64,000 nucleotides of DNA from Variovorax saccharolyticus. GTDB lineage: Bacteria > Pseudomonadota > Gammaproteobacteria > Burkholderiales > Burkholderiaceae_C. The position numbers and the translations under genes were made by a program. Where the stretch lies: assembly GCF_030316765.1 (NCBI RefSeq), contig NZ_JASZYT010000007.1:354651-418650 (forward strand). The letters run 5' to 3'. The notes under the pieces were generated by a model, which had not been told where the DNA came from, did no database searches, and saw nothing but the letters and a program-made list of their open reading frames with translations. Each line of letters begins with the position of its first letter. Within the stretch, counting starts at the first letter, position 1. Shown here in pieces: positions 8,459 to 16,463 of the stretch.

Positions 8459-9367
8459 TCAGGGTTTGACTTCGAAGCGTGCCACGCCGCCGGAACGCGC
8501 GAGCGGCGTGAGGTCAAAGGCCTGACCGCGCACGCGCACATCGACCGCCGCCGCACGGCCGACCACGACCGAAAGCGGCAGTGCACCGGTCAGTCCGACG
8601 GTCTCGCCGGCCTTGACCGTGCGCCGGATCAGCTGCTTGCCGCCGGCTTCGGTCACCGTGATCCAGGACTCGTCGCGAGCGACGAAGACGATCAGGTCGT
8701 TGCCGACAGCCGCCTCCGCTGCGGGCGCGGCCGCCACGGGCTCGGCGGGAGCAGCCGGCGGCGGCAGCACCGGCAGCGCATTGGGCGCGGCCGAGGGCTC
8801 GACCGCCATGCCGGCCGCAGCCGGCGTACCCGCGGCCAGCGTGGATGGCGGCGCGGCCTCCTCGCTGGACGAACTCAGGCGCGAGAAAGCCGCGCCGACG
8901 TGGTCGAAGGCCGACTGCGGGAGCCAGAACAGGACCGCTGCGCCCAGCAGGAGCAGCACCACCACGGTCAGCAGGGCACGCGAAGGCAGTCCGCTGGCGC
9001 CTGCGCCGGAACGCGGCGCCGCCGACTTGAGGCTCCTGCTGATGGTGCGGTCGGCATCCGCCAGGCCGGGCCGCTGGGCGCCCGGCAGCTTGGCCAGGAC
9101 CGGCGCCGGATCGATGCGGAGCGCGCGGCAGACGCTCGCGGCCAGCGCGCGCGCGAACACCGCGTCGGGCAGCGACTCGATGTCGTCGGCCTCGAGGGCG
9201 GCCAGTTTCTGCGGCGTCACCTTGAGCGCCGCCGCCACCATGTCGATGTGCAGGCCGTGGGCCTCCCGCGCCTCGCGCAGCATGTCGCCGGCCGTCATGT
9301 TCGTGCTGTCGCCCCCGACCAGGGGCACGGCGGCCGAAGCCCCGAATTCACTCGCTCGCTCAATCAT
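8459..9367 (-). CDS. rodZ: RodZ-like cell-shape protein: HTH domain, membrane helix, DUF4115 C-terminus
   Basis: Links MreB to the elongation machinery in rod-shaped cells. The protein has an N-terminal Xre-type HTH (GDMLREAREAHGLHIDMVAA to about residue 90), a basic juxtamembrane segment, a membrane helix (ALLTVVVLLLLGAAVLFWL), an Ala/Pro-rich periplasmic linker and a C-terminal DUF4115-type domain (DESWITVTEAGGKQLIRR). Of two in-frame ATGs, I take 9367, which overlaps pilW by 8 bases and has GCGGAAA upstream; 9391 is the alternative. Neighbours pilW and ispG are the usual rodZ context (E. coli: rlmN-pilF-rodZ-ispG-hisS). Confidence 0.9.
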   Translation of the reverse strand: MIERASEFGASAAVPLVGGDSTNMTAGDMLREAREAHGLHIDMVAAALKVTPQKLAALEADDIESLPDAVFARALAASVCRALRIDPAPVLAKLPGAQRPGLADADRTISRSLKSAAPRSGAGASGLPSRALLTVVVLLLLGAAVLFWLPQSAFDHVGAAFSRLSSSSEEAAPPSTLAAGTPAAAGMAVEPSAAPNALPVLPPPAAPAEPVAAAPAAEAAVGNDLIVFVARDESWITVTEAGGKQLIRRTVKAGETVGLTGALPLSVVVGRAAAVDVRVRGQAFDLTPLARSGGVARFEVKP

Positions 9368-10193
9368 TGAAATTTCCGCGCTCGTACGCAATCGCCTCCC
9401 GCGACTGGGGGAAGCGCCGTTGCAGCTGGCCCGCCAGCTGCGCCACCGCTTCTCGGTTGTTGAGCTGGCGTTCGATCTTGATGCCGAGCCACAAGGTCTC
9501 GGCGCTGGCCGCCGGGCTGTTGTTGACGCGGCGGATGTAGAACTGGGCCCGCTGCCAATCGTTGCGCTGGACCAGGATCGACGCCAGGTTGAAGCCGATC
9601 ACCGGATTGCCGGCGTCGATCTCGTAGGCCTGCATCAGGCTGCGCTCGGCTTCGGCGCGCTGGCCCGCCTTCAGCTGGCAGACGCCCTGCGTCATGAGGG
9701 TCTTGGCGCGGTCCGTGTAGGTGGGCACCGCGAGCGCGGCGCTGAACTGCTGCTGGGCATCGGCGAAGCGGTTCTGCTGGCACAGCAGCCAGCCGTAGTT
9801 GTGCAGCACGTTGGGTTCGCGCGGATCGAGCGCGATCGCGCGGCGGAAGCTGTCTTCGGCCTGCGCCGGATCGTCGAGCCGCATGTAGACCAGGCCGCGC
9901 AGGTTGTAGGCATCGGCGAAACTCGGGTCGGCCGCCAGCGCCTGCTTGATCTCGTCGAGGGCGATCGTGGTCTGGCCCTGCTGGAAATAGCCGATCGCCA
10001 GTTCGATGCGCAGCTTGGCCCGCTTGCGTCCGTTGCTCTCGTCGGAGTCGGTCACGATGGCCGCGTCCTTGTTGGCCGAAGTCTGCAGCACGCCATTGCG
10101 GGTGTTGATGCAGCCTGCCAGCAGGAAGACTGCAGCGAGGCCGCAGGACACCTGCAGCATCAGCGTGCGTGCATTCGAAAAGGCCTTGCTCAT
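9360..10193 (-). CDS. pilW: Type IV pilus biogenesis/stability lipoprotein PilW (PilF)
   Basis: Outer-membrane TPR lipoprotein (pilotin) needed for PilQ secretin assembly. The signal sequence ends in a lipobox (VFLLAGC, Cys28). TPR units follow, such as TIALDEIKQALAADPSFADA and NVLHNYGWLLCQQNRFADA, over about residues 60-260. Length 277 fits PilF/PilW. It lies 4 bases after rlmN and overlaps rodZ, the order also found in E. coli and Pseudomonas. No other pilus gene is present in this window, so the function rests on the family and the context. Confidence 0.93.
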   Translation of the reverse strand: MSKAFSNARTLMLQVSCGLAAVFLLAGCINTRNGVLQTSANKDAAIVTDSDESNGRKRAKLRIELAIGYFQQGQTTIALDEIKQALAADPSFADAYNLRGLVYMRLDDPAQAEDSFRRAIALDPREPNVLHNYGWLLCQQNRFADAQQQFSAALAVPTYTDRAKTLMTQGVCQLKAGQRAEAERSLMQAYEIDAGNPVIGFNLASILVQRNDWQRAQFYIRRVNNSPAASAETLWLGIKIERQLNNREAVAQLAGQLQRRFPQSREAIAYERGNFND

Positions 10194-10197
10194 CGGA

Positions 10198-11346
<1,149 letters not shown>

Positions 11347-11366
11347 TGCGTCAGGCGGGCTCGCCC

Positions 11367-11792
11367 TCAGCGGGCGTAGACGTTGAGGCCGGCGAAGAAG
11401 AACGCGATTTCGACCTGCGCCGTCTCGGGCGCGTCGGAGCCGTGCACCGCGTTGGCATCGATGCTGTCGGCGAAGTCGGCGCGGATGGTGCCGGGAGCGG
11501 CCTTCTTGGGGTCGGTGGCGCCCATCAGGTCGCGGTTCTTGGCGATCGCGTTGTCGCCTTCGAGCGCCTGCACGAACACCGGGCCGGAGATCATGAACTC
11601 GACCAGATCCTTGAAGAAGGGACGCTCCTTGTGCACGGCGTAGAACTGCTCGGCTTCGGCGCGCGACAGGTGGATCAGCTTGGCGGCCACGATCTTGAGG
11701 CCGGCGGCCTCGAAGCGGGAAACGATCTTGCCGATGACGTTCTTGGCGACTGCGTCGGGCTTGATGATGGAGAGGGTGCGTTCGATGGCCAT
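11367..11792 (-). CDS. ndk: Nucleoside diphosphate kinase
   Basis: Transfers the gamma-phosphate between nucleoside tri- and diphosphates through a phosphohistidine. The 141-residue protein begins AIERTLSIIKPDAV and carries the active-site motif NAVHGSDAPE with the catalytic His. The ATG at 11792 gives the standard Ndk N-terminus; an upstream in-frame ATG would add 22 residues unlike the family. TCAGGAAAG precedes it, providing AGGA. It is the promoter-proximal gene of the operon that runs to hflK. Confidence 0.98.
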   Translation of the reverse strand: MAIERTLSIIKPDAVAKNVIGKIVSRFEAAGLKIVAAKLIHLSRAEAEQFYAVHKERPFFKDLVEFMISGPVFVQALEGDNAIAKNRDLMGATDPKKAAPGTIRADFADSIDANAVHGSDAPETAQVEIAFFFAGLNVYAR

Positions 11793-11868
11793 TGAAGTGC
11801 TTTCCTGAGAGCTTGAATCTGAATGAGTTCCGCCAGGGCCGCAACATGCGGGTTGCAAGCCTTGACAA

Positions 11869-11905
11869 AGCCTCTGATTTTAACCGGCGCGAGAGCGTTC
11901 CCTCG
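11869..11905 (-). promoter_or_regulatory. Candidate ndk operon promoter
   Basis: On the minus strand a TAAAAT -10 element lies at 11882-11877, about 85 bases upstream of the ndk ATG, in a 150-base gap between rluB and ndk. No convincing -35 is visible (CGAGGG at the expected distance). The GGTTAAAATC context resembles other -10 elements in this window (bamD, the aminotransferase gene). Confidence 0.4.
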
Positions 11906-11943
11906 CCATCGGCGAGCGAAAGGCCGTGCCGGGGTACCGAAAA

Positions 11944-13686
11944 TCAGCGGCCGCGGCGCCGACCGCCGCCCGACCCGCCGAAGTTGCCGCCACCGCCGCC
12001 GCCCCCCGGGCCGCCGCGACGCGGGCCCTGGCGCTGCTCCTTGCGCTGGCGCGAGAAGCTGTCGGTGCCGATGTAGCCGAGCGACGTCTTCATCGGGTCG
12101 GGCTGGCTGGCGCCGCCGGGTGCGCGGTCCTCGCCTTGCCGATTGCGCCCCTGGCCCTGCTGCGCGGCGCCGCCCTGCCGGTCGCCGCCGCGGCTGTTGC
12201 GGCGCCCTTGCGGCGGGCCCTTGCCGCCGCCGCGATCGGAGCGCGCACCCGGACCATGGGCCAGCGGATTCGGGATCGCCTCGCGCCCTTCGCCCTGCGG
12301 GCCGGCGGCACCGGCACCACTCCCGTTGCGGTTGCCGCGGCGCTTGCGATTGCGGTTGCGCCCGCCGTTGTCCTGGCCCGGCCCCTGGCCCCTGGGCCCG
12401 GCACCCTGCCGGGGCGCCCGCTCGCCGCCGCCGCCGGCGGCCTGGAACAGGGCCTGGATGTCGCGCTCGTCGAGCTCCATCCAGGCGCCGCGCTTGAGCC
12501 CGCGCGGCAGCACCATGGCGCCGTAGCGGATGCGGATCAGGCGGCTCACCGCGTGGCCGACCGATTCGAACAGGCGCCGCACCTCGCGGTTGCGGCCTTC
12601 CGAGATGGTGACGCGGTACCAGCAGTTGGAGCCCTCGCCGCCGCCTTCCTCGATGGTGCCGAACTGGGCCATGCCGTCGTCCAGCCGCACGCCTTCGAGC
12701 AGGCGCTTCTTCTCCTCGGCGCTCAGCGCACCGAGCACGCGCACCGCGTACTCGCGCTCCAGCCCGAAGCGCGGGTGCATCAGCTGGTTGGCCAGTTCGC
12801 CCGAGCTCGTGAACAGCAGCAGGCCTTCGGTGTTGAGGTCGAGCCGGCCGACCGACTGCCACTTGCCCTGCTGCAGGCGCGGCAGCTTGCGGAACACGGT
12901 CGGGCGGTTCTGCGGGTCGTCGTGCGTCACGACTTCGCCGACCGGCTTGTGGTAGGCGATCACGCGCGCCGGCGGTGGCGCGATGCGATAGCGGATCGGC
13001 TTGCCGTTGATCTTGACCTGGTCGCCGTACTGGATGCGCTGGCCGATGTGGGCCGGCTCGTTGTTGACCGAGATGCGCCCCTGCAGGATCAGCTGCTCCA
13101 TCTCGAGCCGGGAACCCAGGCCCGCCTGGGCCAGCACCTTGTGCAGCTTGGGCGAATCGGCCTCGGGCAGCAGCACCCGCTTGAGCGGCGGCACCTCGGG
13201 GCTTTCCTCGTCGGCATCGAACTGGCCCGAAATGACGTCGGCGAAGCGGATCGGCTCGGGCGGCGGCGCATTGCGCTGCTCGCGCTCGGCGGCCCGGCGG
13301 GCGCGGTCGAGATCGTCCTCCTCCTCGTCCGGCTCCTCCTCCTCTTCATCTTCCTCGTCGTCGTCCTGCGCCGCGGCTTCGGCGCTGCGGGCCTCCACCG
13401 GCGGCTCGGTGACCGGCTCGGCGACGGCGGCCGGCTCGGAGACAGCTACGGGCTCGGCGACGGCCGCCGGTGCGGCAGCCGGCTCGACCGGCTCCATAGC
13501 CTCGGCCAGCGGCTCTGCGGGCACTTCCGCCAGCACCTCCTGCGCTACCGCCTTCGGCTTGCGGGGGCGGCGCTTGCGCGGGGCTGCGGCTCCTTCCACG
13601 GCCTCGACCGGGGTCTCGCCCGCAGGCAGCTCGGAAACGGTGTCGGCCGGCAGCGCGGCTGCATCATCGGGTTCAATGGGGCTCAT
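11944..13686 (-). CDS. rluB: 23S rRNA pseudouridine synthase RluB with long N- and C-terminal extensions
   Basis: Makes pseudouridine 2605 in 23S rRNA. The core (about residues 170-420) has an S4 RNA-binding domain (KLHKVLAQAGLGSRLEMEQL) and a RsuA/RluB catalytic domain with GRLDLNTEGLLLF, containing the catalytic Asp. It is flanked by about 165 residues of Ala/Pro/Glu-rich acidic sequence and about 150 residues of Gly/Arg/Asn-rich tail, giving 580 residues against roughly 290 in E. coli. The basic, RG-rich tail is probably an RNA-binding disordered region. It overlaps scpB by four bases (ATGA), the usual scpB-rluB pairing. Confidence 0.94.
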   Translation of the reverse strand: MSPIEPDDAAALPADTVSELPAGETPVEAVEGAAAPRKRRPRKPKAVAQEVLAEVPAEPLAEAMEPVEPAAAPAAVAEPVAVSEPAAVAEPVTEPPVEARSAEAAAQDDDEEDEEEEEPDEEEDDLDRARRAAEREQRNAPPPEPIRFADVISGQFDADEESPEVPPLKRVLLPEADSPKLHKVLAQAGLGSRLEMEQLILQGRISVNNEPAHIGQRIQYGDQVKINGKPIRYRIAPPPARVIAYHKPVGEVVTHDDPQNRPTVFRKLPRLQQGKWQSVGRLDLNTEGLLLFTSSGELANQLMHPRFGLEREYAVRVLGALSAEEKKRLLEGVRLDDGMAQFGTIEEGGGEGSNCWYRVTISEGRNREVRRLFESVGHAVSRLIRIRYGAMVLPRGLKRGAWMELDERDIQALFQAAGGGGERAPRQGAGPRGQGPGQDNGGRNRNRKRRGNRNGSGAGAAGPQGEGREAIPNPLAHGPGARSDRGGGKGPPQGRRNSRGGDRQGGAAQQGQGRNRQGEDRAPGGASQPDPMKTSLGYIGTDSFSRQRKEQRQGPRRGGPGGGGGGGNFGGSGGGRRRGR

Positions 13687-14474
13687 GGTCGGGTTCCGGA
13701 AGAGACAGCGGTGGTGTCGGCCTCGTCGGGCGCGGATTCGGCGTCGACGGGCATGGGGGTTGCGGTTTCGGCGACCTCGGCGGCGGGCTGCGCCACCGGA
13801 TCGGACGTCGCCAGGGCTTCGGCCGACGGTTCCGTGGTCGACGGTTCCGTGGTCGACGGCTCCACGGCCGGCGGCTCATCGGCCGGCGAGTCGTCCATCG
13901 GCAGCGCCGGCTGGTCGTCGCCCGCGGCCTGGCCGAGCGCGTCGATCAGCGCGCCCTGCTGCGCCGGCGTCTCGATCAGGGGCAGCTGGTCCAGCGACGC
14001 CAGGCCCAGATCGTCGAGGAACTGGCGCGTGGTCGCATAGAGCGCAGGCCGGCCCACCGTTTCGCGGTGGCCGATCACCTCGACCCAGTTGCGGTCTTCG
14101 AGCTGCTTCAGGATCAGCGAATTGATCGTGACGCCGCGGATGTCTTCCATGTCGCCGCGCGTGACCGGCTGCCGGTAGGCGATGATCGCCAGCGTCTCGA
14201 GCACCGCACGGGTGTAGCGCGGCGGCTTCTCGGGGTGCAGCCGGTCGAGGTGGTCGCGCAGCTCGGGGCGGCTCTGGAAGCGCCAGCCACTGCCCACGCT
14301 CACGAGCTCCAGGCCGCGCTGCGACCAGTCTTCCTGCAACTCGAGCAACAGCGACTTGATCGTGTCGGCGCCCAGTTCGTCGTCGAACAGCACGCGCAGT
14401 TCGCGCACCGGCAACGGCTGGGTCGAACAGATCAAGGCGGTTTCGAGAATGCGCTTGGCATCCGCCGTATTCAT
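13683..14474 (-). CDS. scpB: Segregation and condensation protein ScpB
   Basis: Winged-helix partner of ScpA in the SMC condensin complex. The ATG at 14474 starts MNTADAKRILETALICSTQP; the segments RYTRAVLETLAIIAYRQPVTR and EVIGHRETVGRPALYATT are family hallmarks. The conserved part ends near residue 195 and is followed by an acidic, low-complexity tail containing two perfect 5-residue repeats (TTEPS). ScpA is not next to it in this window. Coupled to rluB by a 4-base overlap. Confidence 0.94.
   Translation of the reverse strand: MNTADAKRILETALICSTQPLPVRELRVLFDDELGADTIKSLLLELQEDWSQRGLELVSVGSGWRFQSRPELRDHLDRLHPEKPPRYTRAVLETLAIIAYRQPVTRGDMEDIRGVTINSLILKQLEDRNWVEVIGHRETVGRPALYATTRQFLDDLGLASLDQLPLIETPAQQGALIDALGQAAGDDQPALPMDDSPADEPPAVEPSTTEPSTTEPSAEALATSDPVAQPAAEVAETATPMPVDAESAPDEADTTAVSSGTRP
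13828..13857. repeat. 15-bp tandem repeat (two perfect units) in the scpB tail
   Basis: The unit GGTTCCGTGGTCGAC occurs twice head to tail, encoding TTEPS repeats in the ScpB C-terminal tail. Being a multiple of three it preserves the frame, so copy number could vary without harm to the folded part. Confidence 0.8.
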
Positions 14475-14601
14475 GGTTCGCGTTATCCGGGAAAAGGCGC
14501 CTCGAGGACGCTTGTTCAGAAGGATGGATGGAGCGCTGCCTGCACGCGGCGAAAAGCAACGCAAAGCCGGCATCAGGTGGCCGGCGCGGCCCTCGGGACC
14601 G

Positions 14602-15627
14602 TCATCCGGGATTGTAATCCAGCCCCCACTCGGAGAAACCCTGAAGCAGATCCGGCGGCGGCGGCGATCGAAACTCCATCGGCTCCCCTGTCACCGGATG
14701 CGCGAATCCCAGCCTGAAGGCATGCAGCGCCTGCCGCGTCAGGCCGGCCGCCGGCGCACCGCCGTAGAGCGTGTCGCCGACCAGCGGATGACCGATGGAC
14801 GCCATGTGCACGCGGATCTGGTGGGTGCGGCCGGTTTCGAGCGTACAGCGCACTGTGCAGCCCTGTTCGTTGCTGTCGAGCGCCTCGATCAGCGTGCGCG
14901 CCAGCTTGCCCGAATGACGCTCCAGATCGACCACCGCCATGCGCAGCCGGTTGCGCGGATCGCGCCCGATCGGGGCATCGACATGGCGCGCGCGGGCGCC
15001 CTGCCAGCTCCGGTGGGCGAGCGCCAGGTACTGCCGCTTGACCTCCCGTGCCGCGATCAGCGCCACCAGGGCATCCATCGTCTGGCGGCTGCGCGCCACC
15101 ACCATCAGTCCGCTGGTGTCGCGGTCGAGCCGGTGCACGATGCCGGCGCGCGGCAGCAGGGCCGCCCGCGGATCGAGCGCCAGCAGGCCGTTGAGCAGGG
15201 TCCCGCTCCAGTGGCCGGGGGCCGGATGCACCACCAACCCGACCGGCTTGTCGATGATCCGCAGGTGATCGTCCTCGTACACCACCCGCAGGTCCATGGG
15301 CTCGGCCTTGAAGGCCTGGCTTTGCGGCGTCGGCCGCAGCTCGATGCGCCCGGCCTCGCCGGCATGCACCGTGGCGGAGGCCTTGGTGAGCACCCGCCCC
15401 TGGATCTCGACCATCCCGGCTTCGATCAGCTGCTGCAGGTAGCTGCGCGAGAATTCCGGCACCAGCGCCGCCAGTGCACGGTCGAGCCGCTGGCCATGTT
15501 CGGCCGGCCCGATCAGGAAATCCCGGACTTCGCTCGCGGCGGAGAGCTCGGCGCCCTCCTCGTGCTCGGCCGCCTCCGGGGCGTCCGCCAGGGGGTCGGT
15601 CGATATAATCGGGGGCAACTGTTTCAC
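14602..15627 (-). CDS. rluD: 23S rRNA pseudouridine synthase RluD
   Basis: Makes pseudouridines 1911, 1915 and 1917 in helix 69 of 23S rRNA. The 341-residue protein has an S4 domain (RSYLQQLIEAGMVEIQGRV) and the RluA-family catalytic motif HRLDRDTSGLMV with the catalytic Asp, then GRTHQIRVHMASIGHPLVGD. The start is a GTG at 15627, with AAGG about 6 bases upstream, and only 14 bases separate it from the divergent bamD ATG; the rluD-bamD divergent pair is common in proteobacteria. Confidence 0.95.
   Translation of the reverse strand: MKQLPPIISTDPLADAPEAAEHEEGAELSAASEVRDFLIGPAEHGQRLDRALAALVPEFSRSYLQQLIEAGMVEIQGRVLTKASATVHAGEAGRIELRPTPQSQAFKAEPMDLRVVYEDDHLRIIDKPVGLVVHPAPGHWSGTLLNGLLALDPRAALLPRAGIVHRLDRDTSGLMVVARSRQTMDALVALIAAREVKRQYLALAHRSWQGARARHVDAPIGRDPRNRLRMAVVDLERHSGKLARTLIEALDSNEQGCTVRCTLETGRTHQIRVHMASIGHPLVGDTLYGGAPAAGLTRQALHAFRLGFAHPVTGEPMEFRSPPPPDLLQGFSEWGLDYNPG
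15604..15609 (+). promoter_or_regulatory. Candidate bamD -10 element inside rluD
   Basis: A perfect TATAAT (within CGATATAATCGGG) lies 32 bases upstream of the bamD ATG and inside the first codons of the divergent rluD. No good -35 is seen 16-18 bases upstream. Expected start of transcription is near 15616. Confidence 0.55.
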
Positions 15628-15641
15628 GAAAGCCTTATCTG

Positions 15642-16451
15642 ATGTTTCGCGCCAAATTATCGGTCGTCCCCGGCTGGCTGGCCCTGTGCGCCACGGCCTG
15701 GCTGGTGGCCGGCTGCTCGACGACCGAAGCCGACAAGACCGCGAACTGGAGCCCGAACCGCATCTACTCCGAAGCCAAGGACGAAACGAACTCGGGCGCC
15801 TACGACAAGGCCGTGCCCCTGCTCGAGAAGCTCGAGGGCCGCGCCGCCGGCACGCCGCTGGCCCAGCAGGCCCAGCTCGACAAGGCCTACGCCCAATGGA
15901 AGGCCGGCGACAAGGTGCCGGCCATCGCCACCCTCGATCGCTTCATGAAGCTCCACCCGGCCAGTCCGGCGATCGACTACGCGCTCTATCTGAAGGGCGT
16001 GATCAACTTCAACGACGACCTCGGCATGTTCGCGTGGATGACGCGCCAGGACCTGTCCGAACGCGACCAGAAGGCGGCCAAGGAATCCTTCGAGTCGTTC
16101 AAGGAACTGATCACCCGCTTCCCCGAGTCGCGCTACACGCCGGATGCGCGGCTGCGCATGAACTACATCGTCAACTCGCTGGCGCAGTACGAAGTGCACG
16201 TGGCGCGCTACTACTACACCCGCGGCGCCTACCTGGCGGCCATCAACCGCGCGCAGCTGGCGCTGGCGGACTACCGCGAAGTGCCGGCGCTCGAAGAGGC
16301 GCTGTACATCATGTACTTGTCCTACGACAAGCTCGGCATGAACGACCTGCGCGACGACACCCAGCGCGTGCTGACCAAGAACTACCCGCAGAGCGAGTAC
16401 CTGTCGCGCGGTTTCCGCGCCAAGGACGATCCGTGGTGGAAGCTCTGGTAA
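15642..16451 (+). CDS. bamD: Outer-membrane assembly lipoprotein BamD (ComL)
   Basis: Essential TPR lipoprotein of the BAM complex. The signal peptide ends in a lipobox (LVAGC, followed by STTEADK). Five TPR-like units follow, with the family features YSEAKDE, PASPAIDYALYLKGVIN and FPESRYTPDARLRMNYI. Length 269 is typical. The second BAM lipoprotein in the window (bamB at 4.0-5.1 kb) is in a separate operon. The gene ends 12 bases from the convergent helicase gene, with no terminator between them. Confidence 0.96.
   Translation: MFRAKLSVVPGWLALCATAWLVAGCSTTEADKTANWSPNRIYSEAKDETNSGAYDKAVPLLEKLEGRAAGTPLAQQAQLDKAYAQWKAGDKVPAIATLDRFMKLHPASPAIDYALYLKGVINFNDDLGMFAWMTRQDLSERDQKAAKESFESFKELITRFPESRYTPDARLRMNYIVNSLAQYEVHVARYYYTRGAYLAAINRAQLALADYREVPALEEALYIMYLSYDKLGMNDLRDDTQRVLTKNYPQSEYLSRGFRAKDDPWWKLW
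15656..15661 (-). promoter_or_regulatory. Candidate rluD -10 element inside bamD
   Basis: GATAAT on the minus strand lies 28 bases upstream of the rluD GTG, within the bamD signal-peptide codons. No clear -35. Together with the TATAAT on the other strand it suggests divergent promoters that overlap each other's coding starts. Confidence 0.4.
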
Positions 16452-16463
16452 GCGGTCGGCCGG

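Noticed and set aside
5994..8525. An 843-codon open frame on the plus strand
   Set aside because: Antisense to hisS and ispG, both of which are certain; no domain features.
11347..11868. Extended RlmN frame with 174 extra N-terminal residues
   Set aside because: The extension overlaps ndk in a shifted frame and shows frame-shadow composition; RlmN homology starts at 11346.
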